Below are positions 53,823-63,239 of a stretch of 64,000 nucleotides of DNA, one piece after another. Source of the DNA: Candidatus Sulfopaludibacter sp. SbA3 (lineage in GTDB: Bacteria; Acidobacteriota; Terriglobia; Bryobacterales; Bryobacteraceae); assembly GCA_945893365.1 (NCBI GenBank), contig CAMDED010000002.1:83315-147314 (forward strand), read 5' to 3'. Made by a program: the position numbers and the translations under genes. Position 1 is the first letter of the stretch; each line of letters opens with the position of its first letter. The notes under the pieces were generated by a model that saw only the letters and a program-made list of their open reading frames with translations, was not told where the DNA came from and made no database searches.

Positions 53823-53832
53823 CTGCGTCTCC

Positions 53833-55026
53833 TCAAAGTTTCGCCGCTCTTTCCCGCGTCAGCAGGTACCGGTTCCCGCGCCACTCGATCGTGTTGCCGA
53901 AGGCCGAGCCGATGAGGGTAACCAGCCAGATCCAGGTGACGAACGGAACCCATATCGAGTGTACCCAGCCGTACCGGTCGAACCAGCTCTGAAACGCGGG
54001 CAGTTCGGCCTTGGCGAGCGTCGCCCGGTTGGCGCCCTTGAGCATTCCGAGACCGAGTTGCACCACGAGCGCCCACTCGGCGGCCGTCCGCCCGTTCGCG
54101 ATTGCGAGGACCGCCGCGGCCATCGCGCCGCAGTAGATCATGTGAGCCGCGAGCGCCGTCCACCACAACCGCGGATCGTGGACACGGGCGATCGTAAGCT
54201 GCCGTCGGGCCCAGGAAAAGAATTCGGCGGCCGTGGTTCGGTCCGTTGAAGCTACCATCGCTCCAGGCGCGAAGGCGACGGTCAGCCCCGCGGCCTTCAC
54301 GGCATCGGTGAGTCCATAATCGTCGCTGACCGAGCCCTCCCAGAACTCCGTTACGCGCGCCTCGTCGAACGTGGTCTTGCGGATCGCCATGGCGCCGCCC
54401 CAGGCAAACCGGTTATCGCCCGGTCCGAAGCCGCCGGCGATAGCGGCGTTCCAGACGCTGCGCACGAGCGGCCAGAACGAGGGCGGATCGGGCGCGTACC
54501 AGCGGTATCCGGTGCTTGCGCCCACGCCAAGGTCTTCGAGCGGCGTCACGAGGGCGCGAAGCCAGCCCGGTCCGGCGCGGCCGTCTGAATCGGCAAACGC
54601 CAAAACATCGGTGGGTTTCCGCGTGGATCGAACGGCCGCGAGCAGGTTCTGAACCTTTTCGCCTGTATCGTCGCCGTTGCTCCCGGCGAACACTACCCGC
54701 ACTCCCGATGGCAGCACTCCAGGTGGGATATCGGCCGCGGCGCGCGCCACGACGGTCAGAGCATAGTTCGGGTAATCGAGAGTGGCGAGAGACGCCAGGT
54801 TCTCCTTAAGTCCTTCATCGCGCCCCTTCACCGGGACGATCAGCGCGACTCGCGGCGTGAATTCCGGCCTTGACTCGGCCAGACGGGAGCAGACGTACTC
54901 GGCGCGCTTTCGCTCGCCCCGAAAGGAAGCCGCGGCAAGCAGCGTAGCGGAAACCACAAAGAACCAGAACAGGAACACTCCAAAGTCTAACGCATGTAGA
55001 GCCCGCAGCGGCGCCAACAGCGCCAT
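53833..55026 (-). CDS. Membrane glycosyltransferase family 2 (ceramide glucosyltransferase/HpnI-like)
   Basis: 397 residues. One N-terminal helix (15-40) and three or so at the C-terminus. The GT2 core holds ALIVPVKGRDEGLKENLASL, VLAFADSDGRAGPGWLRAL, EGSVSDDYGLTDAVKAAGL, and the RRQLTIAR acceptor motif. These are the D1, D2, D3 and (Q/R)xxRW-type elements of GT21-like enzymes. Likely glycosylates a lipid. ATG 55026 is chosen. It follows the SDR gene on the same strand with 31 nt between. Confidence 0.83.
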   Translation of the reverse strand: MALLAPLRALHALDFGVFLFWFFVVSATLLAAASFRGERKRAEYVCSRLAESRPEFTPRVALIVPVKGRDEGLKENLASLATLDYPNYALTVVARAAADIPPGVLPSGVRVVFAGSNGDDTGEKVQNLLAAVRSTRKPTDVLAFADSDGRAGPGWLRALVTPLEDLGVGASTGYRWYAPDPPSFWPLVRSVWNAAIAGGFGPGDNRFAWGGAMAIRKTTFDEARVTEFWEGSVSDDYGLTDAVKAAGLTVAFAPGAMVASTDRTTAAEFFSWARRQLTIARVHDPRLWWTALAAHMIYCGAMAAAVLAIANGRTAAEWALVVQLGLGMLKGANRATLAKAELPAFQSWFDRYGWVHSIWVPFVTWIWLVTLIGSAFGNTIEWRGNRYLLTRERAAKL

Positions 55027-55057
55027 CCGGGAGCCGGCCTCGACGGGCGATTCGCCG

Positions 55058-55822
55058 TCAGACCATGAACATGCCTCCGTTGATCTCGATGGTCTGGCCG
55101 TGAATGTAGCGCGCCGCGTGCGAGCAGAGGAACACAATGGTATCGGCCACTTCTTCGTTCGTGCCCAACGCGCCCGCCGGGGTCTGGGCAATCACGGAAT
55201 CGAGAATCTGACGGGTGGAGAACTTCGCGTGGAAGTCGTTATCGACGGTTCCCGGCGAGACCGCGTTCACCCGGACGCCCTTCGGCGCGAGCTCTTTCGC
55301 CAATCCTTTCGTAATGGCGGCGACGGCGGCCTTCGACGCCGCGTAGATCGTGGCTCCCGGACCGCCGCCATTGCGCGCGGCGATCGAACTCAGGTTGACG
55401 ATGGTTCCCTTGCCGCGTTCGATCATTCCCGGCGCCAGGGCCTGCGAGAGCGACCAGGCGCTACGAACATTCAGGTTCATAACGTCGTCATAGAGCTCGT
55501 CGGTGAACTCGGCGAGACGCGCGCGTTTGACGAGCGAACCCGCATTGTTCACGAGCAAATCGACCGCGGGGCCGGACGCTTTTACCTGGGCAATCAGGGA
55601 GTGAATGCCTGCGACTCTCGCCAGGTCGGCCTGAAACGCCGAGGTCTGCGCGCCGGCCTCACGAACGGCGGCCATCGTCTCCTCAACACCAGCCGCATGG
55701 CTGTTGTAATGGACAAGAACCTTTGGTACGCCTGCGCGCGCCAGAGCGATTGCCGCCGCTCGTCCAATGCCTCGGGAAGCGCCCGTCACGAGCGCGGTGC
55801 GATCTTGAAATTCGTTTGCCAA
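55058..55822 (-). CDS. Short-chain dehydrogenase/reductase
   Basis: 254 residues. NAD(P) loop TALVTGASRGIGRAAAI, LLVNNAGSLV, catalytic VNLSSIAARNG and YAASKAAV (Tyr, Lys), with a C-terminal HGQTIEINGGMF of the FabG type. TTG at 55822 is my start: it is followed by ANEFQDRTALV and preceded by a GAGAGGAT site. Longer frames run through the palindromic region upstream. Substrate unknown. Confidence 0.88.
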   Translation of the reverse strand: MANEFQDRTALVTGASRGIGRAAAIALARAGVPKVLVHYNSHAAGVEETMAAVREAGAQTSAFQADLARVAGIHSLIAQVKASGPAVDLLVNNAGSLVKRARLAEFTDELYDDVMNLNVRSAWSLSQALAPGMIERGKGTIVNLSSIAARNGGGPGATIYAASKAAVAAITKGLAKELAPKGVRVNAVSPGTVDNDFHAKFSTRQILDSVIAQTPAGALGTNEEVADTIVFLCSHAARYIHGQTIEINGGMFMV

Positions 55823-55864
55823 ATTGGATCCTCTCGCTCTAGTTTTACACCAAATGCGATCCGT

Positions 55865-55883
55865 CCCGGTCAACTTGACCGGG
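55865..55883. promoter_or_regulatory. Operator-like palindrome, copy 1
   Basis: CCCGGTCAA-C-TTGACCGGG, a perfect 9-bp dyad with one central base, 43 nt upstream of the SDR start. Confidence 0.5.
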
Positions 55884-55928
55884 AAATGTACGGGGAGTGT
55901 TGCAAACAAGGAGCTTAGGCGTGTCGCT

Positions 55929-55945
55929 CCGGTTAAGTTGACCGG
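55929..55945. promoter_or_regulatory. Operator-like palindrome, copy 2
   Basis: CCGGTTAA-G-TTGACCGG, an 8-bp dyad with one mismatch, related to copy 1 and 64 nt (about six helical turns) from it. Confidence 0.5.
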
Positions 55946-56210
55946 GACGGGCCGCCTGCCTGGAAAGGCGCGCGGCTTTCTCGCGCCTTCGTGGTGACCT
56001 TTAATCGTCGTGTGACCATCCTTGGTCACGAGCCCTGCGCGGCGCGGAGCGATCCTCCAGTTGAATGGCTTTCAACAAATCCTGGGGCGTCAAGAGGATG
56101 GAGCGATGAGGGCCGATTGCAAACCACATGGACGTGAACATGCTTCAACTCGCGTGTGAGAGTTTGCTTTGGCTCTCGCAACAAGACCAACTTTCGGAGA
56201 ATACCTAAAA

Positions 56211-56867
56211 ATGAAAATGAAACGCCTTGTGCAATCCGCCTCTATAGTAGGCGTGGCGATCTTTATGCTGGCTGCGACAGCCGGCGCCGCAACCGTCACC
56301 TTCAACACGAACCTAGCGGCTACGGGGTTCAACGGCACCAACAACAACACGCTGAACAGCTCGTTTGGCGTCGCAGCGACGCTCGTGTTCCAGGATAACG
56401 GCACCATCGTCACCGGCGTGCCGTCCAACGTTAATTACGGAGACTTCCTTCTCACATGCCCGCTTTGTACGACACAGGCAATCGGCACGGGCAGCGCGAC
56501 TTTCGCCGCTTTCTCATTTAATCTGGAAATAAACGATCTGACTGACGGCGCCACTGGGATTTTTGTAGGCACCTCGACCGGTGGTGAGATCTTCAGCGAT
56601 GTCAGCCCGATTAGCATCATCTGGTCACCGGCCGTCCTGGGACCGGGCACAAACAATGCCGCGAGCGGCAATTTCGGCCCGACATTTTTCCAGATCATTC
56701 CAATATCGTTGATCGTCGCCCCCAATTCCGGCACCCCTCCTGGGGCAACGACGGTTAATGGAATCGTCACTTCCACCGACGTCCCCGAGCCGGCGACGCT
56801 TGTTCTAATGGGCGGCGCGCTGTTAGGTCTCGGCCTGTTGCGCCGCAAGGGCTTCTCCCGCCAGTGA
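56211..56867 (+). CDS. PEP-CTERM sorting-domain exported protein
   Basis: 218 residues. Signal peptide 3-26 (LVQSASIVGVAIFMLAATAGAA). A threonine/asparagine-rich beta-type body with two cysteines (LTCPLCTT). The C-terminus VPEPATLVLMGGALLGLGLLRRKG is a textbook PEP-CTERM signal, processed by exosortase. ATG 56211 lies 10 nt after a CGGAGA site. No exosortase or other PEP-CTERM gene is in the window. Probably a surface or matrix protein. Confidence 0.9.
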   Translation: MKMKRLVQSASIVGVAIFMLAATAGAATVTFNTNLAATGFNGTNNNTLNSSFGVAATLVFQDNGTIVTGVPSNVNYGDFLLTCPLCTTQAIGTGSATFAAFSFNLEINDLTDGATGIFVGTSTGGEIFSDVSPISIIWSPAVLGPGTNNAASGNFGPTFFQIIPISLIVAPNSGTPPGATTVNGIVTSTDVPEPATLVLMGGALLGLGLLRRKGFSRQ

Positions 56868-57049
56868 GATTTCGGCGGTAACCTGAAGTAGTACCTGAAA
56901 CGGGGCAACTGACAACCATGCTGCCTCGTTCAGGCTCAGGCCGTCCCCCGGGGCCGCGCGGGCCGGGATACCGCTTGACACGCACCGAACCGGAGATGCG
57001 TGAAACCGGCCTTAGGGGCCTCGACATCCTTAAAGGAGGATTATAAGGC

Positions 57050-57316
57050 ATGCCTTCGGTAAATTTAGCGGGAAATACGACATCGGCGGCCGCCGCGAAA
57101 GAGGATGAATTTTATCAGCGTCTGGAAGTGGCGCTCGATACAGTCATGCTGCGGTCGCCGGCGTACCTGTTCTGGAGCGCGATCCTTCTGGTTGTTCTTG
57201 GCGTCGTCGTGGCGCTGGTGATGGCCGAGCGCAAGATTGTGCGAAAGATCGCGGTGCGCAACTCCGCGGCTTACATTGGGGTCGGCGCGGGAAGGCGATT
57301 TTTCCAGGCGGGGTGA
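57050..57316 (+). CDS. Small single-pass membrane protein, unknown
   Basis: 88 residues. One transmembrane helix at about 40-60 (LFWSAILLVVLGVVVALVMA) followed by a basic tail. A strong AAGGAGG site (57033-57039) 10 nt before the ATG supports translation. No family recognised. From 57317 to 57551 I see no gene. Confidence 0.6.
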   Translation: MPSVNLAGNTTSAAAAKEDEFYQRLEVALDTVMLRSPAYLFWSAILLVVLGVVVALVMAERKIVRKIAVRNSAAYIGVGAGRRFFQAG

Positions 57317-57551
57317 CCACGAGAATGCGGGAGACGCAGTGGCCCCGTACTTCTCGCCGCGGACAACCTTTGCCCTCAGCCCGCTTCCGAATCCGATAAG
57401 TACCGGGACGGCTCCGCGTCGCGCGCGGCGACGCACAGTCGTATCCGGCAACGTTCTCAACGCGCACGGCTAGCGATGGCCCGCGAGCGGTGGCGCCGAG
57501 CCGGTTGTCCATAGCGGATTGAATACCCTTCCGGCATTGGAGCCGGGCCGC

Positions 57552-58397
57552 CTACCGCGTATCGTAGGCCTTCAGCCTTCTGATCCAGACATTGCGAAAC
57601 CGCACCGGACGGCCGTGATCCTGCAAGCTGAGCGGTTCTTCGGGGCCGTGCGCTTTATAGCCGGCCACCCTCCGGTGAACCGCCGCTCCGAGTATCTCCT
57701 GCCGGTGATGAACCATTACGCCATTGTGAAGCACGGTGACAAAGGCGGGCTTCGCCGGCGTTTCTCCCTCAAGCTTTCCCCGCTCAAACACTGGGGCTTC
57801 GAAAAAAATGTCGAATGCGTTCCACTCCCCCTGCGGCCGTGAAACGTTCACCCGCGGCGGCCACTGCCCGTAGATCGACGCCGCCTGCCCATCGGCATAG
57901 GTCACGTTTTCGAACGACTCGAGAATCTGGATCTCGTAGCGCCCCATCAGTTCGATACCGGAGTTTCCGCGACCTTGTCCCGCGCCCTCGGACCCAACGG
58001 GAACCATCCACTCCACGTGCAACTGGCAATCGCCGAATTTCTCCTTGGTCACCAGTCTGCCGGTATGAGGAACGATTTCCATGTAGCCGTTCTCAACCCT
58101 CCACTTCGGCTCCTGGGCTGTTCCTCCCCGCATAACATTTACCCATTGCGAGAGGTCCTTCCCATTGAAAAGCTGGACTGCGTCCGCGGGTGGCGGCGCG
58201 GAGGGCAGCGGAAGCCCGGGCGTCATCCTGGGCGGCCGGGGACGCGCGGCATCATGCACTTTCCATGTCTGACCCGGAATCTGAGGTGTATCGGTGTATC
58301 CCCGTTTGTCGTCGCCCGCCTCCGGAGCCGGGTTTCTTTTCGCCGATTGCTGCGCCGCGAGCGCCGCGGCCAGAACTGCAAGGAGGAGAATTCTCAT
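57552..58397 (-). CDS. Exported DUF1080 (3-keto-disaccharide hydrolase-like) protein
   Basis: 281 residues. Signal peptide 1-16. DAVQLFNGKDLSQWVNV, WRVENGYMEIVPHTG, LHVEWMVPVGSEG, GNSGIELMGRYEIQIL, and QDHGRPVRFRNVWIRRL are the concanavalin-like DUF1080 blocks. Some members hydrolyse 3-keto-glycosides in the periplasm; many act on other glycosides. Stands alone. Confidence 0.9.
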   Translation of the reverse strand: MRILLLAVLAAALAAQQSAKRNPAPEAGDDKRGYTDTPQIPGQTWKVHDAARPRPPRMTPGLPLPSAPPPADAVQLFNGKDLSQWVNVMRGGTAQEPKWRVENGYMEIVPHTGRLVTKEKFGDCQLHVEWMVPVGSEGAGQGRGNSGIELMGRYEIQILESFENVTYADGQAASIYGQWPPRVNVSRPQGEWNAFDIFFEAPVFERGKLEGETPAKPAFVTVLHNGVMVHHRQEILGAAVHRRVAGYKAHGPEEPLSLQDHGRPVRFRNVWIRRLKAYDTR

Positions 58398-58475
58398 TGG
58401 GTACAGGCGCCTTCCTTCGCGCCCCAGCCATGATAACTCTGTTTGGCCGCCGCCGCCCCGCGCCGCCTCGCAATG

Positions 58476-59828
58476 CTAGAAGCGGGTAACCTCGCTGAAA
58501 CGGAAATCGTTCACTTTCATGGCTGGAACCACCATATCGAAAGCCTCTTCGCCCGAGGCCCGCACGGCTGGGGACAGCGCTTCGACGTTGCGCAGCAATT
58601 CGATCAGGCTTTGATTGAAGCGCAGGTTACGAACGCCGCGGGTCACGCGGCCGCCTTCCACCAGGAATGTCCCGTCCCGCGTCATCCCGGTCATGATTTT
58701 CTCGTACGGGTCCACTTCGCGGATGTACCAGAGGCGCGTGATCAGAAGTCCGCGCTCCGTCGACTCGATCATCCGTTCAAGCGAGGTTTCGCCGCCTTCC
58801 ATGACGATATTCATAGGCGCTTCCCCGTACTCGTTCGGCAGCGGGAAACCGTGCCCCGTGGCCTCCGCGCCCGCCGCTTGGGCGGCTTGACGGCACCAGG
58901 CCACTTGCTCCGGCACGCCCGCCTTCACGAGCGATAGCGGCGCGCGCGGGAGGCCCTCGCCATCGAACGGCGCGCCGGATTGCAGCGGATGGCGGCAGTC
59001 GTCCACGATGCGTATGTTGCCGCCGAAGAGCGGCGTGTTCAGGCGGGCGGCGAGAAAGCTGCGTCCATCGGCAAGGGCCGTGCCGCTGAAATCCCCAAAC
59101 ATCTGTCCCACGAGATCGAGGACCGCCGCCGGCTCGAGAATCACCGTGTAGCGTCCGGGCGGCGTCTCGGCCGGCTCTCGGGAACCGGCGGCTTTCCGGG
59201 CAGCCTGGCGCGCAAGCGCCGCCGGATCGAGATTCCCGCGGTCGCAGGCGCTGGCCTTCGCCCACCCGGAGCTATCGGCAGCCATGGCCGTGATGGAAAA
59301 TTGGGCCATGGTTTCGGCATGATACGCGGAGACGCCGGCAGAGTTAAGGATTGCGAGTATGGAATGGCCGGTGGAATAGATTCCGGCGGCGGTCTGGCCC
59401 GCCTCTTCGACAACCTGAATCGCTTCCGCCACAGCTTCGGCGCGGGTTTGCGGCTCGGCGTCGGCGGTTCCGGCGAAGTATCGCTCGACGCTCGCGCACG
59501 GCGCGGGGCCGGCCAAAGGCAGCATTTCCGGATCTCGCTCCTGGGCGCGCGTGATGGCGGCGGACTGCGTCACCGCCTCGCGGATGGCGTCCGGCGTCAG
59601 GCGGTTCGTGCCGGCGCGGCCGGTGCGGCCGTCGATCCAGGCACGCACCGAAAGCTGCGCCGAGGTTTCCGACACGTTCTGATGAATGCCGTTGTTGGCG
59701 AAGCGCGTAAGCGCGTGCGAACCGGCCATGATGATGGCTTCGACGCCTTGCACGCCGAGCGCGCGCGCTTCGCGTTCGACCCGATCGAACAACTCGTGGC
59801 AGCGCGCGCGCGTCATTTCCGAGGGCAT
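58476..59828 (-). CDS. TldE/PmbA family protein, metal-free partner of TldD
   Basis: 450 residues. TldD/PmbA fold: SHALTRFANNGIHQNVSETSAQLSVRAW at the N-terminus, and EYGEAPMNIVMEGGETSLERMI with LRFNQSLIELLRNVEAL at the C-terminus. The HExxxH zinc motif is missing, as expected for the TldE subunit. It follows TldD by 31 nt. Together they form a heterodimeric protease that trims unfolded or modified peptides. Confidence 0.88.
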   Translation of the reverse strand: MPSEMTRARCHELFDRVEREARALGVQGVEAIIMAGSHALTRFANNGIHQNVSETSAQLSVRAWIDGRTGRAGTNRLTPDAIREAVTQSAAITRAQERDPEMLPLAGPAPCASVERYFAGTADAEPQTRAEAVAEAIQVVEEAGQTAAGIYSTGHSILAILNSAGVSAYHAETMAQFSITAMAADSSGWAKASACDRGNLDPAALARQAARKAAGSREPAETPPGRYTVILEPAAVLDLVGQMFGDFSGTALADGRSFLAARLNTPLFGGNIRIVDDCRHPLQSGAPFDGEGLPRAPLSLVKAGVPEQVAWCRQAAQAAGAEATGHGFPLPNEYGEAPMNIVMEGGETSLERMIESTERGLLITRLWYIREVDPYEKIMTGMTRDGTFLVEGGRVTRGVRNLRFNQSLIELLRNVEALSPAVRASGEEAFDMVVPAMKVNDFRFSEVTRF

Positions 59829-59859
59829 TTTCGCTTCCTCTCCGGCGCCGTTCCTGGCG

Positions 59860-61317
59860 TCACTCCTGGTACGCGCTCCCCACCTTGATGTCCCGAAACC
59901 GCGCCGGGGAAGCTCCGTGCCCGGTTCCCATTACCTGCTCCGGCTGGCCTTTTCCGCAGTTGGGCACGCCCCACAAGGTCCAGTGTTCGGGGCCGGCGAT
60001 GGCGGCGCAGGAATTCCAGAACTCGGTTGAGATGCCGCTGTAGCTTGGGTTCTTCAACATCCGCGCGCGCCGGCCGTTGCGAATCTCCCAGGCGATCTCG
60101 CAGCCGAACTGGAAGTTGTAGCGCTTGTCGTCGATCGACCAGCTCTTATTGGTTTCCATGTAGATGGCGTGGTCCGCGCCGCCGAAGACTTCACCGATCG
60201 ATTGCTCGCCCGGAAGGAGGCTCACGTTGGTCATGCGGATCAGCGGGATGCGGTTCCAGCCCTGGGCGCGCATGGTTCCGTTTGAGCGGGCGGCGCCAAC
60301 GGAAGCGGCGGTTTCGCGCGAAGTCATGTACCCGGTGAATCGACCTGCCCGGATGATGTCCGTGGACTGTGCGGGCACGCCTTCATCGTCGAAAGCGAAT
60401 GAGCCGAGACCCGGGCCGTGTCCGATGCGCGCGTCGCAGACCACATTCACGATGTCCGATCCATACTTCAGGCTGTTCAGCTTGTCGAGTGTGAGGAAGC
60501 TCATGCCGGCGTAGTTGGCTTCGGACCCGAGCACGCGGTCGAGTTCGATGGGATGGCCGATCGATTCGTGAATCTGGAGGCCGAGCTGCGAACTGTCGAG
60601 AATGAGATCGAACCGCCCCTCGGGACACTGTTCCGCTCTGTGCAGGGCTACCGCCTCTTCGGCAATGCGCGCGGCGTTCTCCGCCAGGCGCAGCTCGTGG
60701 ATCAGCTCATAACCCTTCAACTGGTGCTGGCCGCCGAAGGAGTTCGGATAGGAGCGCTTCTGAATCTCGCCATCCTGAAAACTGAGCGCGGAGAAGCCCG
60801 CGCCGCCGACCGTTCGCGTCTGGTCGATGACGCTGCCCGAAGTGGAGGCGAAGATTTGACGCGTGCGTTCGAAAACCATGGACGCCTCGGCGAGCGAGAC
60901 GCCCGCTTCCCGGCGAAGCTCCTTGTCGACTTCAAGCAGGACGGTCAGGTTCTCTTCCACCGAAATGGAGAATGGATCGATGAGGCACGGCGACGTCCAC
61001 TCGACCTGATAGGCATCCTCCGGCGCGAGAGCCACCGGATGCTTCCGCGCTACCGCGCTCGACCGGGCGATCTCAACGGCAAGACTCGCCGCGGCGTCGA
61101 TCCCTTCGGGCGAGAGGTCGTCGGTCGCGGCGAAGCCCCAGCAGCCGCGATCGAGCACACGGACTCCGAGCCCGGTGGATTCTGAAATCGAGACGTGGCC
61201 CGCGCGCCCGTTCTTGGTGCTTACTTCCCGGTCGCGCGATTCGGAGACGCGCACGTCGGCGTATTCGACGCCCCGTCCGGCGGCGCGGTCGAGCGCTTCA
61301 AGCGCGAGCCGTTTCAT
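59860..61317 (-). CDS. tldD: TldD family metalloprotease subunit
   Basis: 485 residues. The zinc motif is in LQIHESIGHPIELDR (HExxxH), with the third ligand region in VCDARIGHGPGLGSFAFDDEG. The N-terminal blocks (SRDREVSTKNGRAGHVSISES) fit TldD. Forms a heterodimer with the TldE encoded next. ATG overlaps the threonine synthase stop by 4 nt. Confidence 0.9.
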   Translation of the reverse strand: MKRLALEALDRAAGRGVEYADVRVSESRDREVSTKNGRAGHVSISESTGLGVRVLDRGCWGFAATDDLSPEGIDAAASLAVEIARSSAVARKHPVALAPEDAYQVEWTSPCLIDPFSISVEENLTVLLEVDKELRREAGVSLAEASMVFERTRQIFASTSGSVIDQTRTVGGAGFSALSFQDGEIQKRSYPNSFGGQHQLKGYELIHELRLAENAARIAEEAVALHRAEQCPEGRFDLILDSSQLGLQIHESIGHPIELDRVLGSEANYAGMSFLTLDKLNSLKYGSDIVNVVCDARIGHGPGLGSFAFDDEGVPAQSTDIIRAGRFTGYMTSRETAASVGAARSNGTMRAQGWNRIPLIRMTNVSLLPGEQSIGEVFGGADHAIYMETNKSWSIDDKRYNFQFGCEIAWEIRNGRRARMLKNPSYSGISTEFWNSCAAIAGPEHWTLWGVPNCGKGQPEQVMGTGHGASPARFRDIKVGSAYQE

Positions 61318-62534
61318 CGCGGTGCGATCAAGCCGCCGAGCTTGTCCTGTTCGCTCGCCGCGTTCCGCGGAAAACGCGTGGAATACGCTTCCAGGTACTT
61401 GACTCCGGAACCCGTGTTGTAGATGACGATGCGCTCCTCGGGGGAGAGGAAACCGGAGGCGAGGAGCTTTTGGAGCGCGGAAACACAGGCCGCGCCTTCA
61501 GGGGCGATGAACAGGCCTTCATCGGTGGCAAGCGCGACGCCGGCGTCGATCAACTCACGGTCGCTTACGGCGATAGCCGTGCCCCCGCTTTCGCGGACGG
61601 CGTTGAGGATCAGGAAATCGCCGAGCGGTTTGGGAACGCGCAGGCCGCTCGCGACGGTGCTGGCGTTCTCCCAGAATTCGCTTCTCTTACCGCCGTTGTT
61701 GTAGGCGCGCACGACCGGCTGGCAGCCTTCCGCCTGCACGGCGATCATCTTCGGGCGCTTCGATCCGATCCAGCCGAGCGTCTCCATTTCTTCGAACGCC
61801 TTCCACATGCCGATGATGCCGACGCCGCCGCCCGTGGGATAGAAAAGGACGTCGGGCAGTTCCCAATGCATCTGCTCGGCGAGCTCATAGCCCATCGTCT
61901 TCTTGCCCTCGATGCGGTATGGCTCCTTGAGCGTGCTGACATCGAACCAGCCCTGCGTGGACTGGCCGGCGGCGACCATCTTCGCGCAATCGCTGATCAG
62001 ACCGTCGATCAGCGTTACGTGCGATCCAAAGGCCTTACACTCGATGAAGTTCGACTGAGGCACGTCGCGCGGCATGAAAATATGGGATTCGATGCCGGCA
62101 GCCGCGGCGTAAGCGGCCATTGCGCTTGCGGCGTTGCCCGCCGAAGGGATGGCGACCTTCCGAATGCCGAGCTCGACCGCCATCGACACGGCGCACGAAA
62201 GACCGCGCGCCTTGAAGGAGCCGGTAGGGTTGAGGCCTTCGTCCTTAACCCAAACGTCGGTAGCGCCTATGCGTTTCCCGAGACGCGAAGTGCGGACGAG
62301 AGGCGTCATACCCTCCCCCAACGAAACGACCGATTCGGGACGCTGGGGCGGGAGCACGGGAGCGTAGCGCCACATGCTGTTGGGACCGCGCGGAAGGCTG
62401 TCGCGGGACCACGAGTCGCGGATCTTCGCGAGATCGTAACGGACCAGGAGCGGGCCGCCGCAGTCGCACAGGTTATGAACCTTGCCGGCCTCGAATGTTT
62501 TGCTGCACAGAGCGCACTCTAGATTCGTCACCAT
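61314..62534 (-). CDS. thrC: Threonine synthase
   Basis: 406 residues, fold-type II PLP enzyme. An N-terminal zinc ribbon (CALCSKTF, CDCGG) precedes the core; the PLP lysine is in LNPTGSFKARGLS and the phosphate loop in YPTGGGVGIIG. This length and zinc ribbon fit the archaeal/plant-like class. Makes threonine from O-phosphohomoserine. Probably co-transcribed with tldD-tldE. Confidence 0.92.
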   Translation of the reverse strand: MVTNLECALCSKTFEAGKVHNLCDCGGPLLVRYDLAKIRDSWSRDSLPRGPNSMWRYAPVLPPQRPESVVSLGEGMTPLVRTSRLGKRIGATDVWVKDEGLNPTGSFKARGLSCAVSMAVELGIRKVAIPSAGNAASAMAAYAAAAGIESHIFMPRDVPQSNFIECKAFGSHVTLIDGLISDCAKMVAAGQSTQGWFDVSTLKEPYRIEGKKTMGYELAEQMHWELPDVLFYPTGGGVGIIGMWKAFEEMETLGWIGSKRPKMIAVQAEGCQPVVRAYNNGGKRSEFWENASTVASGLRVPKPLGDFLILNAVRESGGTAIAVSDRELIDAGVALATDEGLFIAPEGAACVSALQKLLASGFLSPEERIVIYNTGSGVKYLEAYSTRFPRNAASEQDKLGGLIAPR

Positions 62535-62575
62535 AATAGAGGATAGAATTGCTCACAGGGTAACATGAGAGAAGC

Positions 62576-63208
62576 ATGAGAGTTTGCAGCCTGGTCTTAG
62601 CATCTGCGATAACGGCGATGGCGGGTGAATCCGTCGTGCTGTCGAGCGGGTTCCGCCTGCGCGTGGACCGGCACGAGGTAGATGGCGAACGGGTGCGCCT
62701 TTATTCGGGCGCGGGGGTGACGGAGGTGGCCGCCAGCACGGTTTCCGCGTTTGAAATCGAGGATCGCGTGGAGCCGGCGCCCGGCGCGCCGCAGACAAGC
62801 GCACCGGCTACGGTTCCGGTCACGGCTCTCGATCGCCGGGACCGCATCGCCGCCGCCGCCGAACGGCATGGCCTGCCTGAGGAGTTTGTGCGCAGCGTGG
62901 CTTTCGTCGAATCGGGGTTCCGGCCGGACGCGATTTCGCCCAAGGGCGCGATCGGGATCATGCAGTTGATGCCCGCGACCGCGCGCGCGTTTAAGGCCGA
63001 TCCGAACGACCCCGATCAAAACGTGGAAGCCGGCGTCCGCTACCTGCGGGAATTGCTGGTCAAGTACAACGGGAGCGTGTCGCAGGCGCTGGCAGCCTAC
63101 AACGCGGGGCCCGGCGCGGTCGCGAAATACGGCGGCATTCCGCCGTACCGGGAGACGCAGAATTACGTGAACCGCGTGCTGCTGAAGTACAAGAAAGCCT
63201 CGGATTGA
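62576..63208 (+). CDS. Exported lytic transglycosylase (SLT family)
   Basis: 210 residues. Signal peptide 1-16. The SLT domain (about 90-205) has the catalytic Glu in VAFVESGFRPDAISPKGAIGIMQLMPATA, then NVEAGVRYLRELL and ALAAYNAGPGAVAKYGGIPPY. Cleaves peptidoglycan. The N-terminal 60 residues (LSSGFRLRVDRHEVDGERVRLY) are a small beta domain. Stands alone, divergent from thrC. Confidence 0.92.
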   Translation: MRVCSLVLASAITAMAGESVVLSSGFRLRVDRHEVDGERVRLYSGAGVTEVAASTVSAFEIEDRVEPAPGAPQTSAPATVPVTALDRRDRIAAAAERHGLPEEFVRSVAFVESGFRPDAISPKGAIGIMQLMPATARAFKADPNDPDQNVEAGVRYLRELLVKYNGSVSQALAAYNAGPGAVAKYGGIPPYRETQNYVNRVLLKYKKASD

Positions 63209-63239
63209 CTGAGGCGGGGCGATTTTTTCCGGAGGCGCG

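Larger units (their letters stand above)
55823..56210. other. Intergenic region with paired palindromes
   Basis: 388 nt between divergent genes. It holds two related palindromes (listed separately) and no gene. Chance frames read across them. Confidence 0.6.

Noticed and set aside
55823..56029. Extended N-terminus of the SDR gene
   Set aside because: Translates the palindromes and has no family similarity; the TTG at 55822 with its ribosome-binding site fits the family start.
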